From the NCBI GenBank assembly GCA_009746045.1, contig RPFO01002108.1:1-64000 (forward strand): a stretch of DNA of 64,000 nt, in the 5' to 3' direction. Position numbers and translations under genes: made by a program. The notes under the pieces are model-generated. The model did not search any database, was not told the origin of the DNA, and saw only the letters and a program-made list of their open reading frames with translations. Shown here piece after piece: positions 32,345-44,352 of the stretch (its first letter is position 1; each line of letters starts with the position of its first letter). The DNA comes from Mesostigma viride. Lineage: Eukaryota; Streptophyta; Mesostigmatophyceae; Mesostigmatales; Mesostigmataceae.

Positions 32345-35300
32345 TTTTAATGTGCCGGCTGACGCAACGGCAGCAACAAGGTCAAGGGCTAGTCGGTCGA
32401 GGGGCAGGGAATCAGGTATTGACAATGGTGAGATACTACAAAGGGGAGAGAGACATACGCCCATGCAACCAGGGGCACACAAGTGAAGGGGAGGAATATG
32501 GCATCCATTAACTTAGTGAGTCACGAAGTCCCGTTGGGGAGCCGTGGAGCATTGATCAGGCATGAACCAGCATGGGAGAGGACAGCATGGGACAGAACCA
32601 TGGGAACAGAACCGGCATGGGGAGAAAGACACGCACACCGACGCGACAAGGGGAGCACATTCAAGCGAAAGAGAGGCGAGAGGCTGGATATGATAATCTA
32701 CACTTCACAGAAACTTTACGGAAACTCTCCACATTGGCTAACATCCCGCTGAGGAATCGGCCGATGTGCAGGGACATTATGCTAACGATTTAAGTTGCAA
32801 TTCTGGTTCTCAGCACTGTTTCATGCACTCGATTGCCATGTCACGCAGAAACCGTGGTTGATGTTGTGTAATACACGCTACGTGTCTCGCATATAAATGC
32901 ATCGAGTGACCATGGTTGTTTCACGCCGTGGGCAAGCGTGGGGAGGCGAGAGGACGTACCGCCAGTGCCACCTTGGCGTTGACGAGCTCCACCGTGGTCT
33001 CGTCCAACCGGCTGCATGGGGCAAACGGGGGGGCAACGCAGCAGGTTCAAGAGACAGGCATCCAGCCAGCCCCAGATAGTGTGCACGAGATGGGGCATGC
33101 CTTCCAACAATGGACCGACAGATATCATGTCAGGCAACCAGTGGCTACTCCTTCCCATTTCGCCCCTCCTTCATTCAGGAAATCTTTCACAAGGGCCAGG
33201 GCATGCACCTGGGTGGGGCTTAGCCCTTGCTACCAGGCGAACCCACAGGACGGGTGGCACAGTTGCCTTCGTGGCAGAGCCAGAGTTTCTCCTGAAACGC
33301 TTTTCTCCTCAAACACAATTGAAGCGCATGAGTACAGCGCACCTACTTCATCCTCCGGTGCTCATCACTGTTGCACCATCAATACCCAGGGTTACACATG
33401 CCCACTACCCAGACTATCTACCCAGACTATCTACCCAAGCAAACCCCGCTTGGACCCTACTCCTATGAAGTGACACATCCAAATGAGTCACGGAATACCA
33501 ACAAGAGCTTGCAAGCAACCAATACACTTAACAGACGACAGGTCATGCTCACAGCCCCTGGATCCTGGCGTACCTGACGGCGTCGGCGTTGGCGGCGAGT
33601 TTCCGCTCCAGTTCCGCAACCTTCGATTCCAGCAGCCGTACACGCCTGCTGGCCTCCTCCTCCGCGTCCTCCGCATGCTTGGCCTGGCCGGCCGATAGGC
33701 ATGAGTGGGGATGGGCGGGTTGTGTGAGGGAAGGAGGGAGGAAGGGGATTGGGGGGCCCAGGGGCAGAGGGCAAGGTTGGGGGAAAGGTACCGAATAACC
33801 TTTTTCAGAACATGGAAAGGCAGAATCAGCCAAGGCCAAAGGGAAGGGGGGGGAAGGTAGGTTGTCTGGGAAGCAGGTTGCGGAGAGTGGCAACTCTAGA
33901 GGAAGGCACGGTGGGCGGGTGGATATGCTTCTTCCGCCACTATTGAAGCAATGATGTGGGTACCATGTGCATGTGCATGGTAGCACGAGGCAAAGTGTGC
34001 AAACTAACGACTTTGTAAGATGCCGACTAGGTTCTTGACTAACCCATTCATAGCCAATACTAACCCAACTATCCGTGATGAAATAGATTGGGCTGCATGA
34101 CACTCTATTTTATATTGAAAATCCAGCCACCCAGGTACCATGGTCGTCTTGTGAACGCCAACACCGCGTTTTATCAAGGAGACAACCCGCGTTTTATGCA
34201 TGCTAATGCCAGCCATCCGCCACACTCTGTATCATTTGGCTGTCCCGCACTGATCACGACCAACCTGTGCCTATTGCTCTACACCAAGCCAGGCAGTGTG
34301 GATCATTTGGCTGTCCCGCACTGATCACGACCAACCTGTGCCTATTGCTCTACACCAAGCCAGGCAGTGTGGATCATTTGGCTGTCCAGCACGGATCACG
34401 ACCAACCTGTGCCTATTGCTCTACACCAAGCCAGGCAGTGTGGCTCATTTGGATGTCCCGCACGGATCACGACCAACCTGTGCCTATTGCTCTACACCAA
34501 GCCAGGCAGTGTGGCTCATTTGGATGTCCCGCACGGATCACGACCAACCTGTGCCTATTGCTCTACACCAAGCCAGGCAGTGTGGATCATTTGGATGTCC
34601 CGCACGGATCACGACCAACCTGTGCCCTATTGCTCTACACCAAGCCAGGCAGTGTGGCAGACGGCATACCGTAGAAATGCATACCATAGCATCCGGATAA
34701 CAGGACGCACGACATAATTAGCACGTAGACTGCGTAACGCAGATAACTCCATGCAGGCGGCAAGTCACTGTATGAGCAGACCCCACCCGCGTCGGGGTGC
34801 GCGCACGTACCTTTTGTGTGGCAACGTTGAGCTCCAGTTTGTGTGCCTCTGCAGACACGGACGCAGCACAGGGCACGCAAGCAGCCGGCACCGGTTTGTT
34901 CTCAACAAGTCAGCCACTGACATACTGGCCAGACCACCCCCCCCCCCCCCCCCAGTAGAACGCTCCTTTTCAGGCTTGCAATCGCGATGTGAGATCGATG
35001 GTTGTTTTCGTTGGCTGTTCGGCTAATGGGCCGGTCAGTCAAGCACAGGCCCACGGTCACGACTACCTAAAAATGACACAACTATCTAAAGATGTTGCAG
35101 TTCAGTATTTATCTTTCAGGTCCGCAATACCACCTACCTTGTAACCATAGCCGTACCCAGGTCGGTGCGGTATCCTGCCCGCTAAGCACACACCAGCGCA
35201 CAACAAAACTGCACCATAACTGCTTGGACGTGAATTCATGTCGTATAAGCGTACATATTGTAGTAATATATATATATATATATACTGTGAACCTCACCCA

Positions 35301-38300
35301 GGTCGGCGCAGTGCAGTTCCTCCGGTGCACCCAGCTCCTCGCATTATCTCCTTTATCCCCTACCTTATCCGCTCACATTATTGACTGAACGGGCCACCCT
35401 CGCCACCTTGAGTTCTTGTACTAGAAGTGTATGGTTGCCTCACTCAGTCTGGAACCTATGCGCCTCACCGAGGTCCGCACGGTACTGCTCCTCCAGCGCG
35501 GCCAGCTCCTCCTGCGCTTCTTGCAGCTGCACCGTGAGCTCCTGCTTCTCTGCGTCAAAGCGGTTCAGGTCCGCCCTGGCGTAGTGAGGGGACAGGAGGC
35601 ATGTGCAGAGACAGGAGCACGCGAGTGAGCTCTAGGGACAGTGATAGCACGCTGCGAGGCAAGAGTTTTTACAGCGGCTGATGTCCGCCCCGCACGCATG
35701 ATCAACAAACCTTTAGTCATCAATAAGAATATCAACCTTATCATCATTGTATATTTAGGATGAGAAACTACGAACACGCACGGATGGTGTAATCACGTGA
35801 TAGAAAACGACTGCATGCGAGGGGGGTCCTAAAAACCAAGAAAAATCAACACGACGCTGAATTCTGATGCAGAATCAAAAGACGAGAACATGTCTCGCTA
35901 GTAGCTACTTCAGGAGATGTCTAGAAAAAAAAGTTGTTGAGATTCTCCCGGCGACCCTAGAAGTCGCCTTCATCTCCATCCAGAATTTTGGGAAGTTGCC
36001 CGTCACAAAAAGTTTTATTTAGATTTTAAGCATCTTTTACTCATGCATCCTGTCTCCATCTGGATACAGCTACTCTGACTTTCCCTGCTTCCGGCGGCTA
36101 GGGGGGGGGGGGGGGGGCGGAAAAGAGGTGAAAATTTTGCGGAGCGTTGTGTCTGTAATCTTTTTTTGGAGTACCCCCTCGTTGCATGCGTGAAGAAACG
36201 ATGAAGGAGAGACGTGATCCCCGTGCGAGCAGGACAGGTACGCGAGAGAGTAGAACGGGATAGGCACCGAGGCATGGAGAGATGACGCGCCAACAAGCAC
36301 ATGCACACTTGTGGAGACGGGGAGCGAGTGATACGGCTGCAGCCTCACAACGGCTTGCTGGCTGTGAGGATACACATAAGGGCAAGCTTGCTTATTGCTC
36401 CATCTTGCGACTCAGATGCTTGATATGCTAGTCAGCTGGCTTGCTATGCTTAAGCAACAACGGGGTTGAGAAAACTATTTAACGTGTCTTGGTTATAAGA
36501 AGGCAACAGTACCAGGGGCTGGAGCAATAATGAGCAGATCAAATGGCCTCGCCACCCAACATGACAGTGTAGCACCGGCAACTCCAACCAAGGCCAGTCA
36601 AGCCACCAAGCAGCCCATCATGATGTGCCTCCGTAACCAAAGCTCACCTGAGGTTGTCATTCTCGTCTTGCACATCCTGGAACTCTCCCGCTTGCGGCTG
36701 CACACCGAGGGCCGGTTACAAGAGATTAGGCAACCAACAGTCGGCAAGGACAAGAATCGAAGTGTCAGCAAGCAGGGAACCCCACTTCCAAGACGAGCCG
36801 ACGTTCATCCTTCCATCCTGCACCAACCATGCTTGCTCCTCCAAAATTCCTCCCCATTTTTCTCCCTATGGATTACCAATGGGCCTCCAAGCCAGCTGCT
36901 TAAGTTAAAAAAGGCTGAGTTATTCAGAGTTAACTGAGGCTGTCGCTCTTTCCCTGGCCCGTCACGAATCCCATGACGAACTTTATCCACCACGGAAGGC
37001 CACAAGACATGCCATTGACGTGCCGCAGGCACGGAGCAGTAGGAATAATTGAAAGAAGACTCAGGCCCGCTATACCCGCTGCCCATGGGACAAAGTGTGT
37101 CCACTTGAAGGATGTTCACTCGACCCCATGCCTGCCTCGAGCAGTTCAAGCTCATGCAAAGGCCTCAAACAGACATCCCCCCAAAACAAGTCGTCGCTAC
37201 CCCCTGTCCCCACCTCGAGCTGTTTGTGGACCATGCAAGGCCACACGAGACACGCCGCCAGTGACCACTCACCCCCATGCCCGCCTCGAGCAGGTTGACG
37301 CGCTCGGTGAGCTTCTCGTTCTCCCGCGTCAGCTTGGTGGCCAGGTTCTTGGCCTCCGCCTTCTCGCGGATCAGCTGCTCCATCTGGTGGGTGACAGCAG
37401 GGAGCAAAGGAGGAGCAGAAGATTGCATGAGAAAACATAGGGGCCAGTGAAAAACCAAAGGTCTCATGAGTAATATAGCAGCGCATAGAGTAGTAAACTG
37501 GATTCTCTTCGCAAGCAGCAACCCCCCCCGAGAATCTCTCGCCTAAAGTTCATCCCCATCTTGACTCTAAACACAGACCCCAAAATAGCTTTCATCCTGT
37601 TTCGCACCCAGCAACAATCAACGCTCACCTCTATGCACCTAGTGCGCGCCCACCTACTAATGCTCACTGCTTCTAAACCAAGCGGTACAAGTCCCCCCCA
37701 TTATCATCCCTCTCCCAAGGTTACCTCTCAAAACACCACCGGCTTGCGCTCAACGCTTCAAAACCGATCAGTACGATCCCTCCCTTGCGCCTCTCTCACT
37801 ACCCCACCACTCCGACATCTAGAAACCCACCCAAATATCTGAATTATAAACTCACAATTACAGAACCCAGTCACACCCCTAAAACCCTAAAACCTCCAAA
37901 ACCAAACTCAAACCACTAGCCCCCACTCACACTTTTTGATGAAAAAAAATTCCCTGCCTTTTACTGAAAAAAAAAAAAATCACCACCCCCCACCTGCTCG
38001 CGCATCTGCTCAGACAGCTCCTGGTCCCGCTTGCGCTCCCGCTCAAACTTGGCGCGCATCGCCATCAGCGTGGGCGAGACGTCGTCGCCTGCATCCCCGC
38101 GGTCCATCGATGCGTCCTCATTCCACTCGGGGAGGCGCGACAGCCGGGCCTCCAGCTCGGCAGATGCGGCCGCGGCCGACTCCTTGGCGACGGCGAGGTC
38201 CTCTTGGAACTGGCGCAGCTCGTCCTGGGAGGCCTCCAGCTGCTTGCGGAGGTCCTGCAGGCGGTGGATGGAGTAAGAGATGGGTTTAACGATGCAGTTA

Positions 38301-41300
38301 GGAATGGGGGTCCGGGGGTTGGGGGGAAAGGGGGGAAAGGCAGGAGGTATATGAATAGTGGTGGTGTAGGATGGTTTGATCGGGAGGCATTGTGGTCAAC
38401 GCAGTGCTGCATATAACGGGTTATATGTGGGCGGTGGCAGTGTTGCAAATGGGGGAGTGACAGGGGAGGAAATCCTTTCCCTTTGTTGAAGCCTACCCTC
38501 CATTCCCTTTCTCCACGTTCCCCTTCGCCTATCCCTTCCTCTACACTCCCCACCTCCTCTTCCCCTCTGTCCACGCACCCCTCCTCCGTCCCATCCGCCC
38601 CCGCCTCGCCTCCTACCTTTCCCTCTACGCTTCGCTCCTCATTCCCCTGTTCCCTCGCCTCACCTCCTTCTCGGCCTTGAGCGACTTGACCTCATCCTTT
38701 ATTCCCTTGATCTGCTCCTCGTACATCTGCCGCTGCTTCTTCAGGCTCGCCTTGGCCGCCTCGTGCTCGATCGACGCCGCCGCCTCCTTGGCCTCTTGGA
38801 TCTGGCACACAGCACACACACCACACATTACATTACGCCAGCACGCCACCACAGACACACCGGAAAAACATACATGACCAAACAAGCAAATGAGCAAAGG
38901 AATTGCATTTGTATTGCATGATTATTGTAATTGAATTCGCATTGCATGATTTGCACATTGCTATCGCAAGGGAATCACACACCGGGAGCTGCGACAAAGC
39001 AACAGGCTTACATGTGCTTGTCATGCTCCAGCAGCACGGTTAGTTGCTACATCGTTTATTTGCGGCAGCAGAGGCAGAGAGAGGGCAAGAATGCACACTA
39101 ACATGTCGAGCAAGGAAGCTGAACACTTCATGACGACGTATAGCTATATCAGTCCCGAAAAACAAGTATTCTATATCTTGTCTTCTCGCAAGCCAAGCAC
39201 TCAGGCCATAACTGATCTGGTCTGGTTCAGAACGATACCACATGGTCTTCCCTTGCCTCCGCCACCTATTCCACGGTGTCCCCAGAGCAACCCATAATGA
39301 GCAACCTCATATACAGCTATAACCGTTAACTTCGCATTATCTGGCGTTCATCTCGCATTCACCTGGCATTCATCTAGCATTCATCTAGTACTCATCTAGT
39401 ACTCATCTAGTACTCATCTAGTACTCATCTCGCATTCACCTAGCATTCACCTAGCATTCATCTAGTACTCATCTAGTACTCATCTAGTACTCATCTCGCA
39501 TTCACCTAGCATTCACCTAGCATTCACCTCGCATTCATCTAGTACTCATCTAGTACTCATCTCGCATTCACCTAGCATTCACCTAGCATTCTTCTAGCAT
39601 TCATCTAGTACTCATCTAGTACTCATCTCGCATTCACCTAGCATTCACCTAGCATTCACCTCGCATTCATCTAGTACTCATCTAGTACTCATCTCGCATT
39701 CACCTAGCATTCACCTAGCATTCTTCTAGCATTCATCTAGTACTCATCTAGTACTCATCTCGCATTCACCTAGCATTCTTCGAACGTTTTTCATCCATGT
39801 TCATCTCGCATTCACCCAGCACTCATCTGGGATAACCCTACCACTTCCCAGCACGAGAATGGCCCCCACCAATTCCCAACAAGCACGAAAACGGCCGGCG
39901 GCCTCACCTTGGCCGCCATACTCGACTCCAGCGCCGCTTTCGCCGCCTCCTGCTCTGCCAGCTGCGACGTGAGCATGGCCACGTCGCCCTCTAATGCCGC
40001 CACACGGCTCCGGAGCTCCAGCATCGTCATCGACCGCCCCCCTGCACCCGCCGGGGACGACGTCTTGGCCAAAGCCAGCGGTGGCCGACCCAGGTTTGAC
40101 TTGGACGCGGGCGATGCCTCCGGCTTGGCCTTGGCCTCACCACTCTTGGTGCGCTTTATGCCCGCGTCCGCCCCCTCGGCGGCCGCCGCGAGGGCTTCGT
40201 CAGAGGAGTTGGACGAAAGATCGATCTCTAGCTGCTCCTCGCCTTCCTCAATTGTGGCCTCGGCGCCGCCGCGCCCGGCACGCCCCCCACCATGGTGGTC
40301 CTCAAACCCTTCAAAGTCCTTTAAGTTGCCCGCGTCGGGCTCTTCCTCGATGCGGCCCGGTCGGCCGAACTTCCCGCCGCCACCGTCCTGGTCGCTGGAG
40401 CGGTTGCTAGCATACGATATCTCGGAGACCATCTCGGAGATGCCAGCATCCGACCCCGCATCCGACTTGCCGCCGTAGTTCTGGAGCCACTGCGCGCTGA
40501 TCGTCACCTGTGGACGCATGCGCGCGTGGGCCGGTCGAGCTTGATGATAATGTCATGAAGCTAATCATGCGGGTGTGTGCGCGTGGGATGATGCTGGGCC
40601 CCGATCATATCGCCCCGGGTGTGTGCGCAATGTGCACGGACAACTCACTATATGATAGGAATCCGACCAAAAAAGTGGTCGCCTGGCAGACTGCACTTAG
40701 TCGCAGAAATCTTAGGTTGTGCACTTAGTTGCAGAAATAATACGGATTTTGGCAGTGGCACTGGCGCCATGGATGACAGTTGCGATCTTGTGTCGTGCTT
40801 TTGGTCAGATACCATGCAGGGTGGGAAGGCAGCGCAAGGCAGGATGACCAGATGATCGGCGTGCGGGCAGGATGGGGACATAGCCACACAAAGGGACCGA
40901 GGAACTTTGCAACATGTAGATTCCATTTTACAATTCGGTTACTGTGTAAATAACAGAGGTGCATAGCCGAGGTACAATCAATCAGTGTGCTGAATGTACT
41001 CTAGAGTATTGGCAACCACGGCAATCTAATGTGGAGGAGAGTGTACAGAAAGGTCTACTTTAAAAGTCGATCAATATTTTAAAAAGTCCAGCATTTGGGG
41101 AACGCAAACCTTGCGGTCTGCATGATGGACACAGCATACACGCACACCTGGCACCATGAGACCAAGCAGAAAAGTCACAAAGACCGTGCCCATAATTGGC
41201 CACACATTTATATCAAGTCACACAAAGGCTGTAAATAAGTCATACAAAGGCTGCGTGTATCTCACACAAGGGCTGTAAATGCCATACATACAGAAAGACA

Positions 41301-44300
41301 GACAGGCAGACAACAGATCGCGGCTACCAACAAAAACCACACAAAGAAACATCGCCAGCCACGTACATGCAACGTCGAATTCAGATACTGCTTCCCCCGC
41401 TTGAGCATGAGCTTGAGGTCCTTCTTTTCCCCCAGCAGCGCGGCCACCTCCGCCAGGTCATACTGGACGTCGGCATAGCTGCGGTCGCCCTTGGTGCCCA
41501 CCACCTGGGTAAGGTTTGGGGTTTAGGTGTAACAGATGAGTGAACAAGGGGAATGAGGGCATCGAGCAGATGGTGACAGGAAGTTAGCACATGATGGTCT
41601 GAGTAAGAGAGGTTGCAAAAATATATCAACTACAGTCATTACCGCGTTAAGTTGCATTTCTAAAGGTTGCGTTACCGCGTTAAGTTGCGACGCCGAAGTT
41701 TGGGCAGCGACCGCAACTTAAGCATCGGTGCCATCGCAACTTAACGCGGTAATGACTCGATTTGTAGGTGTCAGGCCATTTTTGGCCGCGCAGGAGGCCA
41801 CTTTTTGCCGTCCGGACCCGCTATGTGGCTTTAAAAAATACGCAAGCTCCCCTGGCGGCTGGCGCACAGACGGACTTCCCCGCCTGAAAAGCGCGAATCT
41901 GCGCGAATGCAACCTTGCGATTCCAATTACTGATTTGCAGCCTGCGGACTGCGGTACATCAGTAGCATGCAGGGCGCCGCACATGACCGCACTTTTGTGG
42001 TATCAGTAATTCTGACAGGCCGGGTACTCACGCCGACTGTGTGGCGGCTTGCTGGCTGCACCTGGCGGGGCTCGGGCACCTGTCAGTGTATTGCGGCAGC
42101 CGGCCCGCCTTTCTCACAAAAATTGAAAAGATTCCTGGTATGGAAAAACAGGAAAATGGACCTTAGACTTTGGGTCGCTAATAGACTTTGGGTCGCTTTG
42201 ATCATGCTGCAGCTGGATCGGGCTTGACGAGAGCTGTAAAATGCCGTATAGAAGTCCGTGAGAGGAGGAGGGGGTGGGATGCTAGCCTAATTCTACCGTT
42301 AAGTTGCGTTACCGCGTTAAGTTGCGACGCCGAATTTCAGGCGTCGATCGCAACTTAACGCGGTAATGACTGTACACATATACTACTATGGGAATAAGGA
42401 CTGCATAAGACATTACTTTCGTTCGTATGCTACTTCAAAATTTAAAAATTGAGCCTTTCTTTGGATCTGATCCCACTCCACTCATCAATTCATGCCCACT
42501 CAATAGCCATCCATTCACGCCCACGCTAAGCCCATCCAGGTGTTCTTTCCTTCCAGTAGCGATGTGGTTGCCATAGTAAATTCGCTCACGAAGCCACCGA
42601 GAGAGTATCAAATCTTTAGTTGCCTTCCCAGGGTCCCCAGCAAAGTGATTTTTCTGGCAGTGCAACTGCTTATCCTCAAACGAAGGCAAGCGCCAAGCGG
42701 GCAGTAGTTATACTGTGACTAGCCACTACAACAACTTCTCAACATTATTACAACATAACCATTTTAAATTTGCTTTTCTACGTCCATTTTTACAAGGTTC
42801 ATTTTATCAATCGTGATGAGTCGACCGCTCACCTCGCGCACGGCGAACGTGCAGAGCTTCTCGTCAAATTTGTTGTTGCGTGTGTCCTTGTACAGCGTGC
42901 ACACGAGTGAGATGGTCTGCTCCCACACGGCCTCCCCCTCGACCACATTGGCCACCTTGGTGAGTGCCACGCGGGGGCCTCGCTTCCAGCTCACCAGCAG
43001 CGCGTTGGTCTTCGGCAGCACCGAGTAGATGCGGTGGACCGCCACGTCAAACTGGGGGAAGCGGGCCGGGAGGGAAAGGATAGAAGGGGAAGAAAAGGAG
43101 GCAAAGAAAGGATTTGGAACTCAAATAAGACATGTGCAATCATACAGGAAGGCAGGGAAGGGAAGGAATACTGCATTCGGCAGATATGCAGGGGAAGCTG
43201 GGTGATGGTCAGGAAAGAGGGGGGGGGGGGGGGGGATGCGGACAAGATCAACAGCGGGCAAAGTAAACATAGGCAGAAAAATAGACTCGGGGGGGGGGGG
43301 GGGGGAGGACTCATGACTGGAAAACAATTGAAGAAAAGGATGCTGCAGTGGCCAACATATAGGGCTACTAGCGAGAGACAGCCACAGTGTGGCGAAAATT
43401 GGCCAGGCATGCTGAGGACAGAGAGGAAGGGATAGAGAAAAGAAGTGCAACGACACAGGAAGAAGAACGTGAATAACTAGCAATCCCCATGGTGATACGT
43501 ATTGGGGCCAGAGGTTAGCCATCAAGACAGACCTTCACTTTACATGAGGTGGATTAATCCAACGTAGATGTCACCAATGGCAAACAGTGAATGTTAACAT
43601 CTTAATCATATTATTAGCAGTGAGTAACTAGGTAGTTTTTTATGTCCGGAGTACTTTACTTCTAGGGCACTGCAACTGCCGAGCTAAATGCTAATTGTGA
43701 CACCAGCAGCCCCTTACTTTCATGCGAAAGTCTGTCATTAAATAGCCCAGAATGATAGATAAATACCACAGAACATAACACCTGGAATGCTTGTCGGCAC
43801 TACGATGTGTGATCCAAACTGCCGAAGGACATCCATATCGCCAACGCTGATATGGAAAAGCCTGACATCCAGCTGGAATGTGCATATCATAGACTAGATC
43901 ATCTCACCGAGCTTGCACGAAACAACGGCTTCTCGTGTACTTGACGGTTACAGTTGAGAGTTTTCAAACGCTAAATCACAAGCTCTTTACAGGCATATCA
44001 ACAGAGTGGAGACTGAGAGGGTCCAGAACGCAGATGGAGGGGGTCTTAGAGGCGATGACGGGAAGACGACAGAATCGAGGAGATACGGAGGACTACATAT
44101 GAAAATAACAGTAGTGGGAAGGGGCTGTCCGAAAAGCAGGGATTGGCAGTGCGGTCTTCGGGAAAGGGCAAGAAAGGAAGCATCTTCATCTCACTTTCGC
44201 AACGGCTTGACGCTTGGGGGACTAGAAAACCGATGAGCAACAAATGCCAAGCACCTGGCGATCCATGGCGACATCAATCCCGCCAGGTCACAACGTACCT

Positions 44301-44352
44301 GAAATTTATAAGGCTTTCGCCCAGCGGCGACACGTTGCACTTTTTTGAGCAT
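31838..44352 (-). CDS. NT-C2 domain plus coiled-coil protein, 13 exons, about 668 residues
   Basis: Exons (minus strand): 44352-44299, 43051-42833, 41504-41367, 40507-39908, 38801-38664, 38254-37994, 37383-37273, 36697-36648, 35575-35469, 34848-34811, 33683-33574, 33011-32960, 31966-31838. All internal junctions are GT-AG and the phases match through every join. Exon 1 is only 54 bp (MLKKVQRVAAGRKPYKFQ) and joins to FDVAVHRIYSVLPKTNALLV. Exons 1-3 form an NT-C2 (EEIG1/EHBP1 N-terminal) domain ending QYDLAEVAALLGEKKDLKLM, a membrane- or cytoskeleton-associated module in plant and animal proteins. Exon 4 (200 residues) is acidic, Ser/Gly-rich and probably disordered. Exons 5-13 are nearly continuous coiled coil (for example ASLKKQRQMYEEQIKGIKDE, RENEKLTERVNLLEAGMG). 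The stop used lies four codons beyond a donor-like GAG|GTATGT, so another 3' exon is possible. It probably acts in organelle or cytoskeletal tethering; the exact role is unknown. Confidence 0.85.
32190..32343. repeat. AT-rich foldback followed by (TTA)n
   Basis: AAAAATCTAAATTT-type sequence near 32213 is inverted at about 32273-32285, with an A/T-only spacer. About 19 TTA/ATT triplets follow (32283-32343). It lies in intron 12 of the NT-C2 gene. Confidence 0.85.
34231..34657. repeat. six tandem copies of a 71-bp minisatellite
   Basis: ATCATTTGGCTGTCCCGCAC starts copies at 34231, 34302 and 34373. Variants with CTCATTTGGATG or ATCATTTGGATG start at 34444, 34515 and 34586. It lies in intron 10 of the NT-C2 gene. 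The open frames over it are repeat artefacts. Confidence 0.95.
35147..35190 (-). pseudogene. echo 2 of the exon 9 edge (NT-C2 gene)
   Basis: ATACCGCACCGACCTGG|GTACGG on the minus strand resembles TACCGTGCGGACCTCG|GTGAGG at the real edge and keeps a usable-looking GT donor. It is a further 150 bp downstream. Confidence 0.5.
35293..35345 (-). pseudogene. echo 1 of the 3' edge and donor of exon 9 (NT-C2 gene)
   Basis: On the minus strand the segment ends GCCGACCTGG|GTGAGG, against GCGGACCTCG|GTGAGG at the real exon edge (35469). CTCCTC and CAGCTCCTC blocks align along about 50 bp. It is 160 bp downstream of the real donor, inside intron 9. Confidence 0.7.
37118..37160 (-). pseudogene. echo of the exon 7 3' edge (NT-C2 gene)
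   Basis: It encodes ELLEAGMG at the position corresponding to NLLEAGMG, the end of exon 7 (37273). Plus-strand CCCCATGCCTGCCTCGAGCA pairs with CCCCATGCCCGCCTCGAGCA. It lies about 150 bp downstream in intron 7. Confidence 0.75.
37201..37225 (-). pseudogene. second, weaker echo of the exon 7 edge (NT-C2 gene)
   Basis: The minus-strand frame reads QLEVGTGG where the real edge reads LLEAGMG. CCCCACCTCGAGCTG resembles CATGCCCGCCTCGAGCAG. It lies between the real exon edge and the clearer echo. Confidence 0.4.
39340..39800. repeat. 11-bp minisatellite with 132-bp higher-order repeat
   Basis: Monomers such as CATCTAGTACT, CACCTAGCATT and CACCTCGCATT alternate. The rare CTTCTAGC variant occurs at 39591 and 39723, exactly 132 bp (12 monomers) apart, with the same variant order around it. 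It lies in intron 4 of the NT-C2 gene. Confidence 0.92.
41633..42372. mobile_element. 740-bp MITE, Tc1/mariner-like ends, TA target duplication
   Basis: CAGTCATTACCGCGTTAAGT opens the element at 41633 and its reverse complement closes it at 42372. TA lies directly outside both ends. Extra inverted copies of the end sequence lie just inside each terminus (for example near 41735-41755 and 42305-42325), so each end can fold on itself. No transposase frame is present. The CAGT start and TA duplication suit Tc1/mariner elements. It sits in intron 2 of the NT-C2 gene. Confidence 0.88.

Noticed and set aside
34231-34657. CRISPR-like regular repeats (71-bp units, also the 37-bp units at 57.8 kb)
   Set aside because: They are contiguous tandem repeats without unique spacers, inside introns of a eukaryotic gene.
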